A stretch of DNA of 64,000 nucleotides from Allopusillimonas ginsengisoli (GCA_005239165.1 RAPG01000006.1:214868-278867); one strand, 5' to 3'. Shown: positions 9,424-16,983, counted from the stretch's first letter. Notes: generated by a model not told the origin, from the letters alone. Translations and numbers: made by a program.

Positions 9424-9506
9424 CTGTAATCACGCCACAGCGACAATCGGTGGCAGAGACTGCCGCACCTCAGGCAATCAACCCATTAACTGTGTCATCT
9501 GAAAAG

Positions 9507-9713
9507 TTACACACACTTCTTGTGTATAAGTCTTTGGATAACCCGGGGTTACTTCACAGAACGGTAATAAATGCGGGCCTTGAAGGTTGAATGATCAAAC
9601 TTCACGCATACAGGGAATAACAGCAAAAAAACCTTGCACGTAGTACCTGAAAAAATACAACCGCGCGAACCAGCGCACTTATCCCCATAAGTTGTGGACA
9701 AGTCTTGGGATAA
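9507..9713. other. Cluster of DnaA-box-like sites in a non-coding stretch
   Basis: The region between 9424 and 9884 has no convincing gene. It contains several matches to the DnaA box TTWTNCACA: one exact on the minus strand (9521-9529, TTATACACA). One-mismatch sites are at 9507-9515, 9533-9541, 9679-9687 (TTATCCCCA) and 9693-9701 (TTGTCCACA), and a two-mismatch site is at 9705-9713. AT-rich spacers lie between the groups. The neighbours are not dnaA, dnaN or gyrB, and gene orientation does not switch here, so I would not call it oriC. A DnaA-titrating or regulatory site is possible. Confidence 0.4.
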
Positions 9714-9790
9714 TGGCTGAAGAGATTATGTAAACGCGCTAGCCACGGGCCTTTCAGCACCATGAACACTTACGCACCATATGGCCACCC

Positions 9791-9900
9791 CTTATGCGCA
9801 CAAACCAGCTACCCGCCAATGACTGCCACTTACGGATACAAGCCAGCTAACTGCCAATGACCGCTGCTTACAGATACAGGCCAGCTACCCGCCAAAACCG
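9791..9900. repeat. Degenerate 38 bp tandem repeat, about three copies
   Basis: Copies begin at 9791, 9829 and 9867. Each starts CTTA, contains a CAGCTA core and ends with GCCAAT/GCCAAA plus a C-rich tail. The first two are 38 bases and differ at about ten positions. The third copy runs into the 3' end of the small membrane protein gene that ends at 9885. Confidence 0.75.
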
Positions 9901-10073
9901 CCGCGACCAAAGCAGTCAAAGGAAATACGACACAAGAAGCGCTGAAGCGCAGCCTGCAGCTTTAGACGTGGCACTGCAGCCAGAACTATAAGCGCCAGTA
10001 AAAAGATGGCTCCACCGGCCAGAATTGCCAAAGACGTAAACAATAACGATACGAATATCAATAAGTCGTTCAT
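9885..10073 (-). CDS. Small membrane protein with SFDCFGR tail (paralogue A)
   Basis: A 62-residue protein: one long or two tightly packed hydrophobic segments (about residues 4-34) with a glycine-rich centre LAGGAIF, then a basic tail with CRISFDCFGR and a Gly-rich end. The ATG at 10073 has GGGAG at about -7; the longer upstream frame is not supported. The same architecture and tail occur in the protein encoded at 12509-12700, so the two are paralogues. Two cysteines in the tail (CRISFDC) could bind metal or be modified. I do not recognise a named family. It lies downstream of, and on the same strand as, the endonuclease gene, about 220 bp away. Confidence 0.75.
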   Translation of the reverse strand: MNDLLIFVSLLFTSLAILAGGAIFLLALIVLAAVPRLKLQAALQRFLCRISFDCFGRGGFGG

Positions 10074-10296
10074 GTCAGTCTCCCACGTGATTACTTTTAT
10101 TCTATGACATAAGCGGGACAGCGACGAAGGGCTTTTTCTGAATATATGAAAAGGCCCATCAACAAATATGTGAAACAAATAGCCCGCCAGAAGGCCCCAT
10201 ACCGAGACGGAGGCTATATTTAATTTTATCGGGAATAAAAATCACCCGTTTTATATTAAGCAAGCCAGACCATAGGCTTTAGCTACTCATTAAATC

Positions 10297-11211
10297 TCAT
10301 CCTGTCGCCAATAATCTAAGGCCTGTACGCCGCACAAACTCATCGTAACTGATTGGAGGCCCCGCCTTGGTGTTAGGGCTGTTAGCCTGCCAATGCACCC
10401 ATACGCGTCCGCTGACGGCATCGTAAACCACCTTATAGAGGTAATCAGGCACAGCCACCCCACCGTCACCGATGGTTTCGGGCGGCCCAGTATATACAGG
10501 ACCCGTGAAAATATAAACATTACCCGCTGCACGCATAATATATTTGCGCGTGGCCTGTTCAATACTGTTCCACGCTCCCGCATTATGTCGCTGATCTTGA
10601 GGAACCATATTTGCGAGCGAAAAACTCTGTGCCATGGCCTCTGGGCTGTGCATATCACCAGCCGGTGCCATGTGCCCGCGTGAATACCCCGAGCCACGAT
10701 AATCTGCCAACTCAGCACGATCAGAAAAGGGTAAACGCGCTTCGGCATAAAACCTGTCGGTTCTCTGCACCAACTTGCTCCTTGCCAGCATCTGACGATT
10801 CAACCGCTGAGCAACAAAAACAGGGGTCTTGGTCTGGCCGTTGTGCAAAATTGCAAACGAAGAAAAGCACAGCTCTCGAAGCGCGTGGCCCGTTGGGACA
10901 ACCGGTGCACGTCCATCAGGAAAAAACTGCTGACAACGCGAAAAATGCGTCTGAACCTGAGCACCTGCGGGAAGCACACGCGATGCGACCTGCTCTTCCC
11001 GCGGCAGCGACAGCTGCGCAAGTACAAATTCAATATTGACGTAATCCCGCCACTGCGGATGCAGCGCACAGGTTGCCGCACCAAATGAAGCGACGGCAGA
11101 AACACAAACTGTCCGAAGAAACCGCCAGAATCGACCAGTGTGCGCTTTACGGGATGGTGGGGACGCTATTGAACGCTTCTTGCGTGGGGCTGGTTTTTTC
11201 TTGCTCGCCAT
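10297..11211 (-). CDS. DNA/RNA non-specific endonuclease (NUC1 family), membrane-anchored or exported
   Basis: A 304-residue protein with a basic N-terminus (KKKPAPRKKRS), a hydrophobic segment near residues 33-50 and a C-terminal beta-beta-alpha metal nuclease domain. The catalytic motif is SRGHMAPAGDM, a variant of the family's DRGH with the essential His. The metal-binding asparagine lies in NMVPQDQRHNAGAWNSIEQ. The family cleaves both DNA and RNA with Mg or Mn. The hydrophobic anchor suggests activity in the periplasm or outside, for example degrading incoming or environmental nucleic acid. I choose the ATG at 11211; the longer frame would begin with a TTG at 11247. No immunity gene of the NuiA type is seen next to it, as expected for an exported enzyme. 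Confidence 0.88.
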   Translation of the reverse strand: MASKKKPAPRKKRSIASPPSRKAHTGRFWRFLRTVCVSAVASFGAATCALHPQWRDYVNIEFVLAQLSLPREEQVASRVLPAGAQVQTHFSRCQQFFPDGRAPVVPTGHALRELCFSSFAILHNGQTKTPVFVAQRLNRQMLARSKLVQRTDRFYAEARLPFSDRAELADYRGSGYSRGHMAPAGDMHSPEAMAQSFSLANMVPQDQRHNAGAWNSIEQATRKYIMRAAGNVYIFTGPVYTGPPETIGDGGVAVPDYLYKVVYDAVSGRVWVHWQANSPNTKAGPPISYDEFVRRTGLRLLATG

Positions 11212-11395
11212 ACTGCTTATATAAGAGGGTTTGCGAGCCAAGCCCAAGCTGGGGCCGGTTGCCGCTCGATTATATGCAATAGCTAATATCTGCTGGCCGA
11301 CGCGCCCCAGAAACTCTGTCGCTCACAAGGATTTAGTAAAAATAAAATAAGACAGTATGTCTGGTGTAAATCGATGCACGCCTTTTTGCCAGATG

Positions 11396-12151
11396 TCAGG
11401 CCGCAGCCGCACGCTGGAATACGCGGGCGGGCAACAGACTCGCAGCGGCCTCATCCAGAATTATTTTCACCCTAGGGTGTTTTTTTAATATCGTGAAAGG
11501 GATAGCCTCAGTAACTTCGCTTTCAAAATACCTGGCCAGAATTGGTGCTTTATTTTTACCCGTTGCGACCAGCAGAACTTCACGGGCGTCCATGATGTCT
11601 TGCATACCCATGGTAATGGCAGACGCGGGGACAATTTCATCTTCGGCAAAAAATCGGCTATTGTCGATACGGGTACGCTCAGAAAGCTCTACTACATGGC
11701 AGCGGCTGTCGAACGCAGTACCCGGCTCATTGAAACCAATGTGCCCGTTGCTACCTACTCCCAATAATTGCAGATCTGTGCCACCGTGCTGTTGCATACG
11801 GGCAGAATAGTCACGGCAATGCTCTTCCAGACTTTTAGCCTGACCGTCTGGCAAATACAGCCTGGCTGCATTAAAACTCAAATGCCTGAACAGATGCTCG
11901 CGCATATAAGCGGCATAGCTTTGCGAGTGATCAACGCCTAACCCTACGTACTCATCCAGATTGAAAAAAGTAAGCCGGGACACATCCAGCTGCTGTTGAC
12001 GGACTTTATCTATGAAACACGCGTATATCGGCTCCATCGTTCCGCCTGTCGCAGCACCAAGAACAGCATCAGGCTTGCTTTTTATCGTATTGACCAACGT
12101 GGCACTCACGTAGTCGGCAACCGCAGAGGTATCAGGAAAAACAACAAACAT
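11396..12151 (-). CDS. nagB: Glucosamine-6-phosphate deaminase
   Basis: A 251-residue NagB/6-phosphogluconolactonase-fold enzyme that converts glucosamine 6-phosphate to fructose 6-phosphate and ammonia. The substrate loop LGAATGGTMEPIYA, the catalytic aspartate region FFNLDEYVGL and the GVGSNGHIGFNEPG motif with the active-site His are all present. Length is slightly below E. coli NagB (266). The start ATG at 12151 matches the family N-terminus, though no good Shine-Dalgarno is visible. No nagA, nagE or nagC gene lies next to it, so regulation and pathway partners must be elsewhere. Confidence 0.93.
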   Translation of the reverse strand: MFVVFPDTSAVADYVSATLVNTIKSKPDAVLGAATGGTMEPIYACFIDKVRQQQLDVSRLTFFNLDEYVGLGVDHSQSYAAYMREHLFRHLSFNAARLYLPDGQAKSLEEHCRDYSARMQQHGGTDLQLLGVGSNGHIGFNEPGTAFDSRCHVVELSERTRIDNSRFFAEDEIVPASAITMGMQDIMDAREVLLVATGKNKAPILARYFESEVTEAIPFTILKKHPRVKIILDEAAASLLPARVFQRAAAA

Positions 12152-12416
12152 AAACGTTGACCATGCTGCTGCCTGACCGTGGCATCAAACATTAAATGGC
12201 GGTAGTAAAAATGCCTTGAATCGTAGCACGGCTTATTGTTTCTGCGCGCAAGCTAATGTGGTTTAGTGAGAGAGCAAATTTGTAAATTGCCGGGGTTACC
12301 CTGGCCACCATGCCGAGCTCACCTTTAACAGAGCACCAGTACCCTGCGTAAATGGGCTGTATACGGGCAACGTTAGCCATAAAATACGTAAGACGAGCAA
12401 CCTGCGCCGCAACGAC
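12152..12416. other. Non-coding stretch upstream of nagB
   Basis: About 265 bp between nagB and the terminator of the next gene. It should hold the nagB promoter on the minus strand. An open frame of 62 codons here (12192-12380, minus) has no Shine-Dalgarno and no recognisable features, and I do not call it a gene. Confidence 0.5.
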
Positions 12417-12447
12417 AAAAGCCCCGAAGAGGCTTGCTCTTGGGGCC
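12417..12447 (-). terminator. Terminator after small membrane protein B
   Basis: Read on the minus strand, GGCCCCAAGAG and CTCTTCGGGGC form a stem with one bulge and a short loop, followed by TTTTG. It lies about 60 bp after the stop of the small membrane protein gene at 12509. Confidence 0.7.
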
Positions 12448-12508
12448 AGGTGTAGTCAGTTTGCGACGGGGATGGCCTGCTTAAATAGCCGCAAGCACAG
12501 AAGCAGGC

Positions 12509-12700
12509 TTAGGCGGTTTTACAGGACTCTTCACAGCGGCCGAAACAGTCAAACGACAAACGGCATTTGATGCGATGCAGCCATCCCGCTACGTTGGGCA
12601 GATCTAGACCGGCAATCGCGAGCAATGTAACGAAAAACATGGCTCCGCCAGCGAGCACTGCGAACGTCGTAAGCAAGACCGATAGTAATAAGTTGCTCAT
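12509..12700 (-). CDS. Small membrane protein with SFDCFGR tail (paralogue B)
   Basis: A 63-residue protein with hydrophobic residues about 3-32 (centre LAGGAMF) and a basic cysteine-containing tail, KCRLSFDCFGR followed by CEESCKTA. The LAGGA core and the CR(I/L)SFDCFGR motif align with the protein encoded at 9885-10073, so they are paralogues. This copy has two more cysteines in its tail. The ATG at 12700 has a perfect AGGAGG about six bases upstream. A strong promoter and a palindrome precede it. The family is unknown to me; nothing shows a toxin partner or a signal sequence. Confidence 0.8.
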   Translation of the reverse strand: MSNLLLSVLLTTFAVLAGGAMFFVTLLAIAGLDLPNVAGWLHRIKCRLSFDCFGRCEESCKTA

Positions 12701-12711
12701 ATCAGCCTCCT

Positions 12712-12753
12712 AGGGTTAACCCTCATTATAAGGAATTATCTATGTATAGTAAA
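12712..12753 (-). promoter_or_regulatory. Strong sigma-70 promoter and palindromic operator candidate for small membrane protein B
   Basis: On the minus strand TTTACT (12753-12748) and a perfect TATAAT (12730-12725) are separated by 17 bases. Just downstream, overlapping the expected transcription start, lies the perfect 12 bp palindrome AGGGTTAACCCT (12712-12723), immediately before the Shine-Dalgarno. The promoter is close to consensus; the palindrome as a repressor site is inference. Confidence 0.7.
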
Positions 12754-13027
12754 GAGTTACAGGATTGGGCTATTTATATTATTTCGACTGGCGAGCATAC
12801 CGTTTTTATCATTCGGCTGGAGCAACCTGTGAGCGAATAGACTGCCAAGGGCATCACCTGACAGCGTGTGTGCTCCCTGCTAAAGGGCCGGCCCCGACTA
12901 CGGGCACGTCACTTGCTTAACTCCTTGCAAGTCATGATTTGTCGGCAGCACAAGTCGGCCAGGTCAAGACAAGCCTAACTTTCCCGGGAATAAACCCGAA
13001 CAACCACATACAGCTACGGAGTAGACA
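12754..13027. other. Non-coding stretch between divergent genes
   Basis: About 270 bp between the promoter of the small membrane protein and the frameshifted gene at 13028. I see no gene, repeat or obvious structure; a plus-strand promoter for the 13028 gene is expected here. Confidence 0.4.
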
Positions 13028-13416
13028 ATGAATTACAAAGCATTCCAACGGGCCACTTTAATTGGCGCCACCTCAATGCTAATGGCGTTTGCAGGGGTAG
13101 CCGGAGCCGCACAGGGTCAGGGACAGACCCAAGCAATGACCCCGGACCAGATCAGCGCGCAGTACGACGCAGCGATGAAGCAGTGCAAGGGCCTGAAAGG
13201 CAATGACAAAGATGTTTGCAAAAAGAGGCAGAAGCCCAACGCGATTCTGCCAAGGCTGATGCCAAGGCTGGCAAAAAAGAGGCCGAGGCACGACACGACG
13301 CCGCTGAAACTAAACGCGATGCGGAGTATGACGTCGCCAAAGAAAAATGTGACGCCATGTCTGGCGATGCCAAAGACCAATGCATGGCAAACGCCAAGAC
13401 ACAATACGGAAAATAG
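13028..13416 (+). pseudogene. Small exported Lys/Ala/Glu-rich protein with apparent frameshift
   Basis: Frame 1 (from ATG 13028, preceded by GGAG) gives a signal peptide and the segment DAAMKQCKGLKGNDKDVCKK. The continuation EAEAQRDSAKADAKAGKKEA and the cysteine-containing end DAMSGDAKDQCMANAK is in the next frame and stops at 13416. The switch is at the A5 run 13220-13224; adding one A joins the two parts perfectly. The joined protein would be about 129 residues. It resembles small periplasmic proteins of betaproteobacteria with a signal peptide, paired CxxL/CxxD-type cysteines and a charged Ala-rich helix, often loosely annotated as TolA-like. The A5 tract could be a true mutation, a base-call error, or less likely a site of ribosomal slippage. 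A terminator follows at 13445. Confidence 0.75.
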
Positions 13417-13444
13417 CCACACCGTTTGACACCATTTTGCCCTC

Positions 13445-13471
13445 GCCCCCATTCAGCGGCGGGGGCTTTTT
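13445..13471 (+). terminator. Rho-independent terminator
   Basis: GCCCCC (13445-13450) and GGGGGC (13461-13466) form a GC-rich stem followed by TTTTTC. It terminates the frameshifted gene ending at 13416. Confidence 0.8.
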
Positions 13472-13753
13472 CTTGCAGAGCTGATGCGTGCCTCATCTAT
13501 ACATGCGCCTTATCTGGACGCGTGCAACAATTGAGCGAGCTTTAGTTCCACGCATACACGGCATTCCGTACAGGTCGTATTGCTTGGCGGCTAAGATGCC
13601 GAAGCTTCCAGCGATGCAACGTTGTGTATGGCTAACTGCTAAGCTAGCAAACATGAGACGACTTACGTTTTAACTTTGGGGCCCGAAACCTACCTGCTGA
13701 TCAATCTCAGTATGTCGTGCCCAAACAGGAACCCGGAAAGAAAGAGCCTTTAT
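13472..13753. other. Non-coding stretch upstream of the exonuclease gene
   Basis: About 280 bp without a convincing gene. A 61-codon frame at 13488-13673 has no Shine-Dalgarno or recognisable feature. The promoter of the exonuclease gene is expected here. Confidence 0.4.
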
Positions 13754-14410
13754 ATGAATGCCGTTATTTTTGACACTGAAACCACCGGCACGGCCGAGCC
13801 ACAACTTATCGAAGCCGCATGGCTGCGCCTGGATTCACCGGCGACCCTGGGCGTTACCGAACAGTTCGAGCAGCGCTACTGCCCTTCGCAGCGCATTACC
13901 TTGGGTGCACTTGCCGTCCATCATATTTACGATGAAGAGCTAGTTGGCTGCCCACCACATACCGACTTCAAACTGCCGGCCAATGTGCAGTACATCATTG
14001 GTCACAACGTAGATTATGACTGGAAAGTTGCCGGACGACCTGATGTGAAACGCATCTGCACACTGGCACTCGCCCGACGCCTCTACCCCGATGCAGACAG
14101 CCACAGCCAGTCAGCCATGATCTATTTAATCGACAGGCCAAACGCCAGAAACTTGCTGCGAGCGGCGCACTCTGCGCTGGCCGATGCACAAAACTGCCGA
14201 TCGTTGCTGGCCAATCTCATCGGTCTTGCCGGTCCGGTTGATGATTGGGAAGCACTGTGGCAGCTGTCCGAGCAGGCGCGTATTCCGAGAGTCATGACCT
14301 TCGGCAAACACAAGGGAACGCTCATCGCAGACGTACCTGCTGACTACAAGGCATGGCTATTGCGCCAGCCTGACGTTGACCCTTACTTGCAAGTGGCTTT
14401 ACGAGGCTAA
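13754..14410 (+). CDS. DEDD-type 3'-5' exonuclease with C-terminal DUF3820-like domain (ExoX-like)
   Basis: A 218-residue protein. Exo I motif is VIFDTETTGTAEPQLIEAAW (Asp and Glu catalytic), Exo II is IIGHNVDYDW, and Exo III is HSALADAQNC (His and Asp). These four acidic residues plus His identify the DnaQ/RNase T superfamily, closest in style to exodeoxyribonuclease X. After about residue 170 comes a short C-terminal domain with FGKHKGTLIADVPADYKAWL, the signature of DUF3820, often found attached to such exonucleases. The ATG at 13754 is chosen because the exonuclease motif begins right after it; the longer frame from 13676 is not needed. Probable role: DNA repair or mismatch repair in the cytosol. 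Confidence 0.88.
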   Translation: MNAVIFDTETTGTAEPQLIEAAWLRLDSPATLGVTEQFEQRYCPSQRITLGALAVHHIYDEELVGCPPHTDFKLPANVQYIIGHNVDYDWKVAGRPDVKRICTLALARRLYPDADSHSQSAMIYLIDRPNARNLLRAAHSALADAQNCRSLLANLIGLAGPVDDWEALWQLSEQARIPRVMTFGKHKGTLIADVPADYKAWLLRQPDVDPYLQVALRG

Positions 14411-14443
14411 CCGTGCGCGGCGCTGAGTCAGTGCATCTGTAAA

Positions 14444-14641
14444 TTATTGACTTCTGCTAGTCGCCGCTGCTTTTCCGGCTGCCTGAGCCTCATCGAGCGA
14501 ATCCTCCCGCGACGCGCTCACCGGCATCAATACTGGCTCTGACAACTCACCGGTCGGGCTAATCAGCCAATAGGACGCCTGAAACTGCCCTGGCTCGAGT
14601 TCTTTCATGTCGAATTCATAGCCCCATTGCTGATCTTTCAT
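14444..14641 (-). CDS. Small hypothetical protein
   Basis: A 65-residue soluble protein (WGYEFDMKELEPGQFQASYW near the start, Ser/Ala-rich end). The ATG at 14641 has AGGAGA at about -8, which supports expression. It is convergent with the exonuclease gene. I do not recognise a family; nothing suggests a partner. Confidence 0.6.
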   Translation of the reverse strand: MKDQQWGYEFDMKELEPGQFQASYWLISPTGELSEPVLMPVSASREDSLDEAQAAGKAAATSRSQ

Positions 14642-14685
14642 TACCGTCTCCTGTGGTCAGTCGTTAAAATACTCAACTCTGAGAA

Positions 14686-15009
14686 TCATACATGTTTACG
14701 CCACAACGGCCTGAGCCTGTTGTTCGAGTGCAGAACCTTGTTTGCACTGCTGAGCCAATCGCGGAACGCGCTGTTCATGCGTGTTTGTCAGCCCTCGCCA
14801 CTAGCTTTAAACGCATCTATGGTATCTGCGCCGTAGCGCACACTGACCAGCACTTTTGGGTTATCGCTCTTTGGGCGGCCTACCCGCTTCAAATGCTTCA
14901 TTTCATTCCCGCCCAGCTCGTATGTGTCTGGGTCAGATGCGATACCACGATTGATCGCATCGTCCTCTTCTTTGCTGGGGAATAAGGTTCCCGGTTTAAG
15001 CTTTGGCAT
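14686..15009 (-). pseudogene. brnA: BrnA-like antitoxin with in-frame nonsense codon
   Basis: The open frame 15009-14788 encodes 73 residues ending in DTIDAFKASGEG, then TGA. Reading through that TGA gives QTRMNSAFRDWLSSANK and more to a stop at 14686-14688. The BrnA family (COG3514, ribbon-helix-helix antitoxin of BrnT) normally has a Trp exactly here (KGWQTRMNEAL type), so TGG to TGA is the simple explanation. The earlier part (VGRPKSDNPKVLVSVRYGAD) is typical BrnA. The usual partner brnT would lie upstream; instead the next gene is higA, so this is an orphan as well as broken. The truncated product would lack the DNA-binding and dimerising end of the fold. Unlike the other broken genes here this is a substitution, not a missing base. 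Confidence 0.82.
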
Positions 15010-15091
15010 ATAGAGATTTATCTCCCGGCTATTTGCCTTGCATAGGCTAATAATGCGCCTGGACTGGCCGTGAAAATCTTATTTCCCTTGC

Positions 15092-15388
15092 TCAGACTGG
15101 TACAGCATGAACAGGCTCGACCGTAAGCTTGCGTCCCGAATGCTCAGCCTGCCATAGGTCATAGTCAGCTTGCATATGCAGCCACATTATGGCGGTCGGC
15201 GCCGGTATCCACTTTGACAAACGAATCGCCAGATCGGGAGTCATGCCTGCGCGGCCATTAATAAAGCGAGAAAACTGTACGCGCGACACACCCAGTTGCT
15301 CGGCGGCCTGAGTCACAGTCAAGCCCAACTCCGGCAAAATATCCTCCTTCAGGAGGCTGCCGGGGTGAGGAGGATTGTGCATCTGCAT
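15092..15388 (-). CDS. higA: HigA-type antitoxin (XRE-family regulator)
   Basis: A 98-residue helix-turn-helix protein of the VapI/HigA type: HNPPHPGSLLKEDILPELGL is the family N-terminus, followed by the HTH (LTVTQAAEQLGVSRVQFSRF) and NGRAGMTPDLAIRLSKW. The ATG at 15388 has AGGAGA at about -8; the open frame above it belongs to higB in another frame. The gene is 11 bp downstream of the broken higB, the usual toxin-first order of higBA. HigA binds the palindrome upstream of the operon and neutralises the HigB mRNA interferase; here only the antitoxin seems intact. Confidence 0.9.
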   Translation of the reverse strand: MQMHNPPHPGSLLKEDILPELGLTVTQAAEQLGVSRVQFSRFINGRAGMTPDLAIRLSKWIPAPTAIMWLHMQADYDLWQAEHSGRKLTVEPVHAVPV

Positions 15389-15398
15389 TGTTGCTCTC

Positions 15399-15682
15399 CT
15401 AATGGTAGCCCTGGTAATCGACCAAGATGGCGTCGTGCCCGTCAAGTGCGAAGGTCAGACGCCAATTTCCATTGACCCATACGGACCAATGCCCTTTGAG
15501 GTCAGCACCGTGCAAAGGATGCAACCGCCACCCTGGGACATTCATATCCTCAGGTTTAGTTGACCGATTTAATGCGAGCAATTGGCGTCGCAACCGGCTT
15601 TTGCATGGGCGGCCTGAATTTTGGCCTTAGACCCTGTTTCGAAGAATAGCTGAACACCTTTATGGCGGAAGCTCTTGATCAT
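15399..15682 (-). pseudogene. higB: HigB toxin with apparent one-base deletion
   Basis: The N-terminal part (MIKSFRHKGVQLFFETGSKA from ATG 15682) and the C-terminal part (RRQLLALNRS ... GWRLHPLHGADLKGHWSVWV and NWRLTFALDGHDAILVDYQGYH, quoted in pieces) lie in two different frames. The switch is near 15608 (plus strand CCGGC context). Restoring one C to make GCC CGG joins them into a protein of about 94 residues, the usual length of RelE/HigB mRNA interferases. Without it the N-terminal frame ends after about 37 residues. The upstream palindrome and downstream higA are intact. Either the toxin is dead or the base call is wrong. Confidence 0.85.
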
Positions 15683-15688
15683 GCTGAA

Positions 15689-15718
15689 ATTGTGTCGTGG
15701 ATCGTTACACGACACAAT
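15689..15718. promoter_or_regulatory. Palindromic operator candidate of higBA
   Basis: Perfect 11 bp inverted repeat ATTGTGTCGTG (15689-15699) / CACGACACAAT (15708-15718) with an 8-base centre, ending seven bases before the higB start codon. Position and symmetry fit the HigA autorepression site. Confidence 0.75.
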
Positions 15719-15959
15719 CACGATATTGACTAACAGGAGCGGAATCAGACGTTTTTTCAACAACACTCAAACATTATGTCCCGCAATAAAAACTCATAAA
15801 CCATTGATTAAAAATGGTAAGTGAAACTTTATTTATGGTATGAAAAGAGAGCTGCTGGTGCAGCTCGAATACCGGGGCCGCATGGTGAGCGCCAAGGCAT
15901 CAACCAAGGGCTATGCAGCAGCGTGGCTGAAAGAGAACCCTTGGTTCTCCCGGATACGT

Positions 15960-16907
15960 TCAAACCGTGCAGAACATGAACGAAAGGCCATGGATATCGC
16001 AAGCGTGGCGGTTTGCCGCAACAGCGCCGCCCACCACCTTGGCGATTACATCAAAATTCCCTGCGAGCTTTTCCAGGCCGCTGGACAGCAGCTCCACGGC
16101 GGGCAAGGACGCAATCGCAGCTTCTTGTTTAACGCCTTGGATCTGAGCCCGTATCCGTTCAAAAGCACTGTTCAACTCTTCGATCCGGCCAGCATCAACC
16201 TTGTTGATAGTCACACCCAGACGCCGAGCCTCTGCCTCCATTTCCGTGATGGCGCCAGATCCTTTCTGCAACATGGTGACCAGAGGCATGCCCTCGGTAT
16301 CAAACAAGGCCATGGTTACGCGAAGGCGGTCCGCTTGGGTTGGCATGCTCGCAATAGCGTCGGCAATCGTACGAAACTGTGTACCCGCATCCATCCGTGC
16401 AAGCTCTCGTGCTTCCAGCTTCAGACGCTTCAGTGCGTCCGCAGCGGGGCCGCCGCCATCAGCAGCCTCACCGATTCGCCTCGTCATCCGACGCAATGCC
16501 ATGTCAAAGCGGCCCTCGGCCATGCCTGCCATATCCGCAGCCGCGTACCGCAAAGCACCCAGATCTTCTATCGCGATACCGATTTGCTCGGACATCTTGT
16601 TCAGGGCTTCTACGTCCGTCGCTACAGACTTGAACATTGAAACCAGGCCACCTACAGACAGGCCCAGACCAAGCCCTTTAAGGGCGGTACCCAGTCCCTG
16701 CCACGAAACGGTTGCGCGCTTGGCCTCTTCAGACGACCTACCAGCAGCCTTACCCGCTTCGTGCAGCTCACGGGCTAGCTTTGATGCGGTGCCTGATACT
16801 CGCACACCCGCTTTATCAAGTGCTGCAAGTGCCTTTTCGAGGTCAACAGCCTGTTGCTCTGCGCTTCTGGACTCTATGACAATAGATAAACGAGACTCTT
16901 GTGCCAT
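15960..16907 (-). pseudogene. Phage tail tape-measure protein, N-terminal fragment
   Basis: The 315 residues from the ATG at 16907 resemble the N-terminal part of lambda-like tape-measure proteins: a long charged helix (QQAVDLEKALAALDKAGVRV), then SWQGLGTALKGLGLGLSVGG and DVEALNKMSEQIGIAIEDLG. Tape-measure proteins usually exceed 600-1000 residues. Here similarity-like sequence breaks off near 16015 (around VVGGAVAA) and the frame ends soon after with non-phage-like sequence. This is thus a truncated remnant at the edge of the prophage. The structural genes normally downstream are missing, so the gene cannot serve a functional virion. Confidence 0.75.
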
Positions 16908-16983
16908 ACCGGACCTTAAAAACAAACCCGCCGAAGCGGATCATAAAACCCTTCAAACGTCATGAGCGCACTCAAACCAAATC

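Noticed and set aside
9424..9884. Chromosomal replication origin
   Set aside because: DnaA-box-like sites are present, but dnaA, dnaN, gyrB, rpmH or parAB are absent nearby and gene orientation does not change, so I report only a site cluster.
12192..12380. 62-codon frame on the minus strand between nagB and small protein B
   Set aside because: No Shine-Dalgarno, no recognisable feature, and it lies where a promoter region is expected.
15010..15091. A brnT toxin gene upstream of brnA
   Set aside because: Only about 80 bp separate brnA from higA, and no BrnT-like sequence is present in any frame.
15840..16640. Plus-strand frame of 266 codons starting MKRELLVQLEYRGR
   Set aside because: Most of it is the shadow of the tape-measure fragment on the other strand. 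The first 38 residues look protein-like and could be a fragment of another phage gene, but no start signal supports it.
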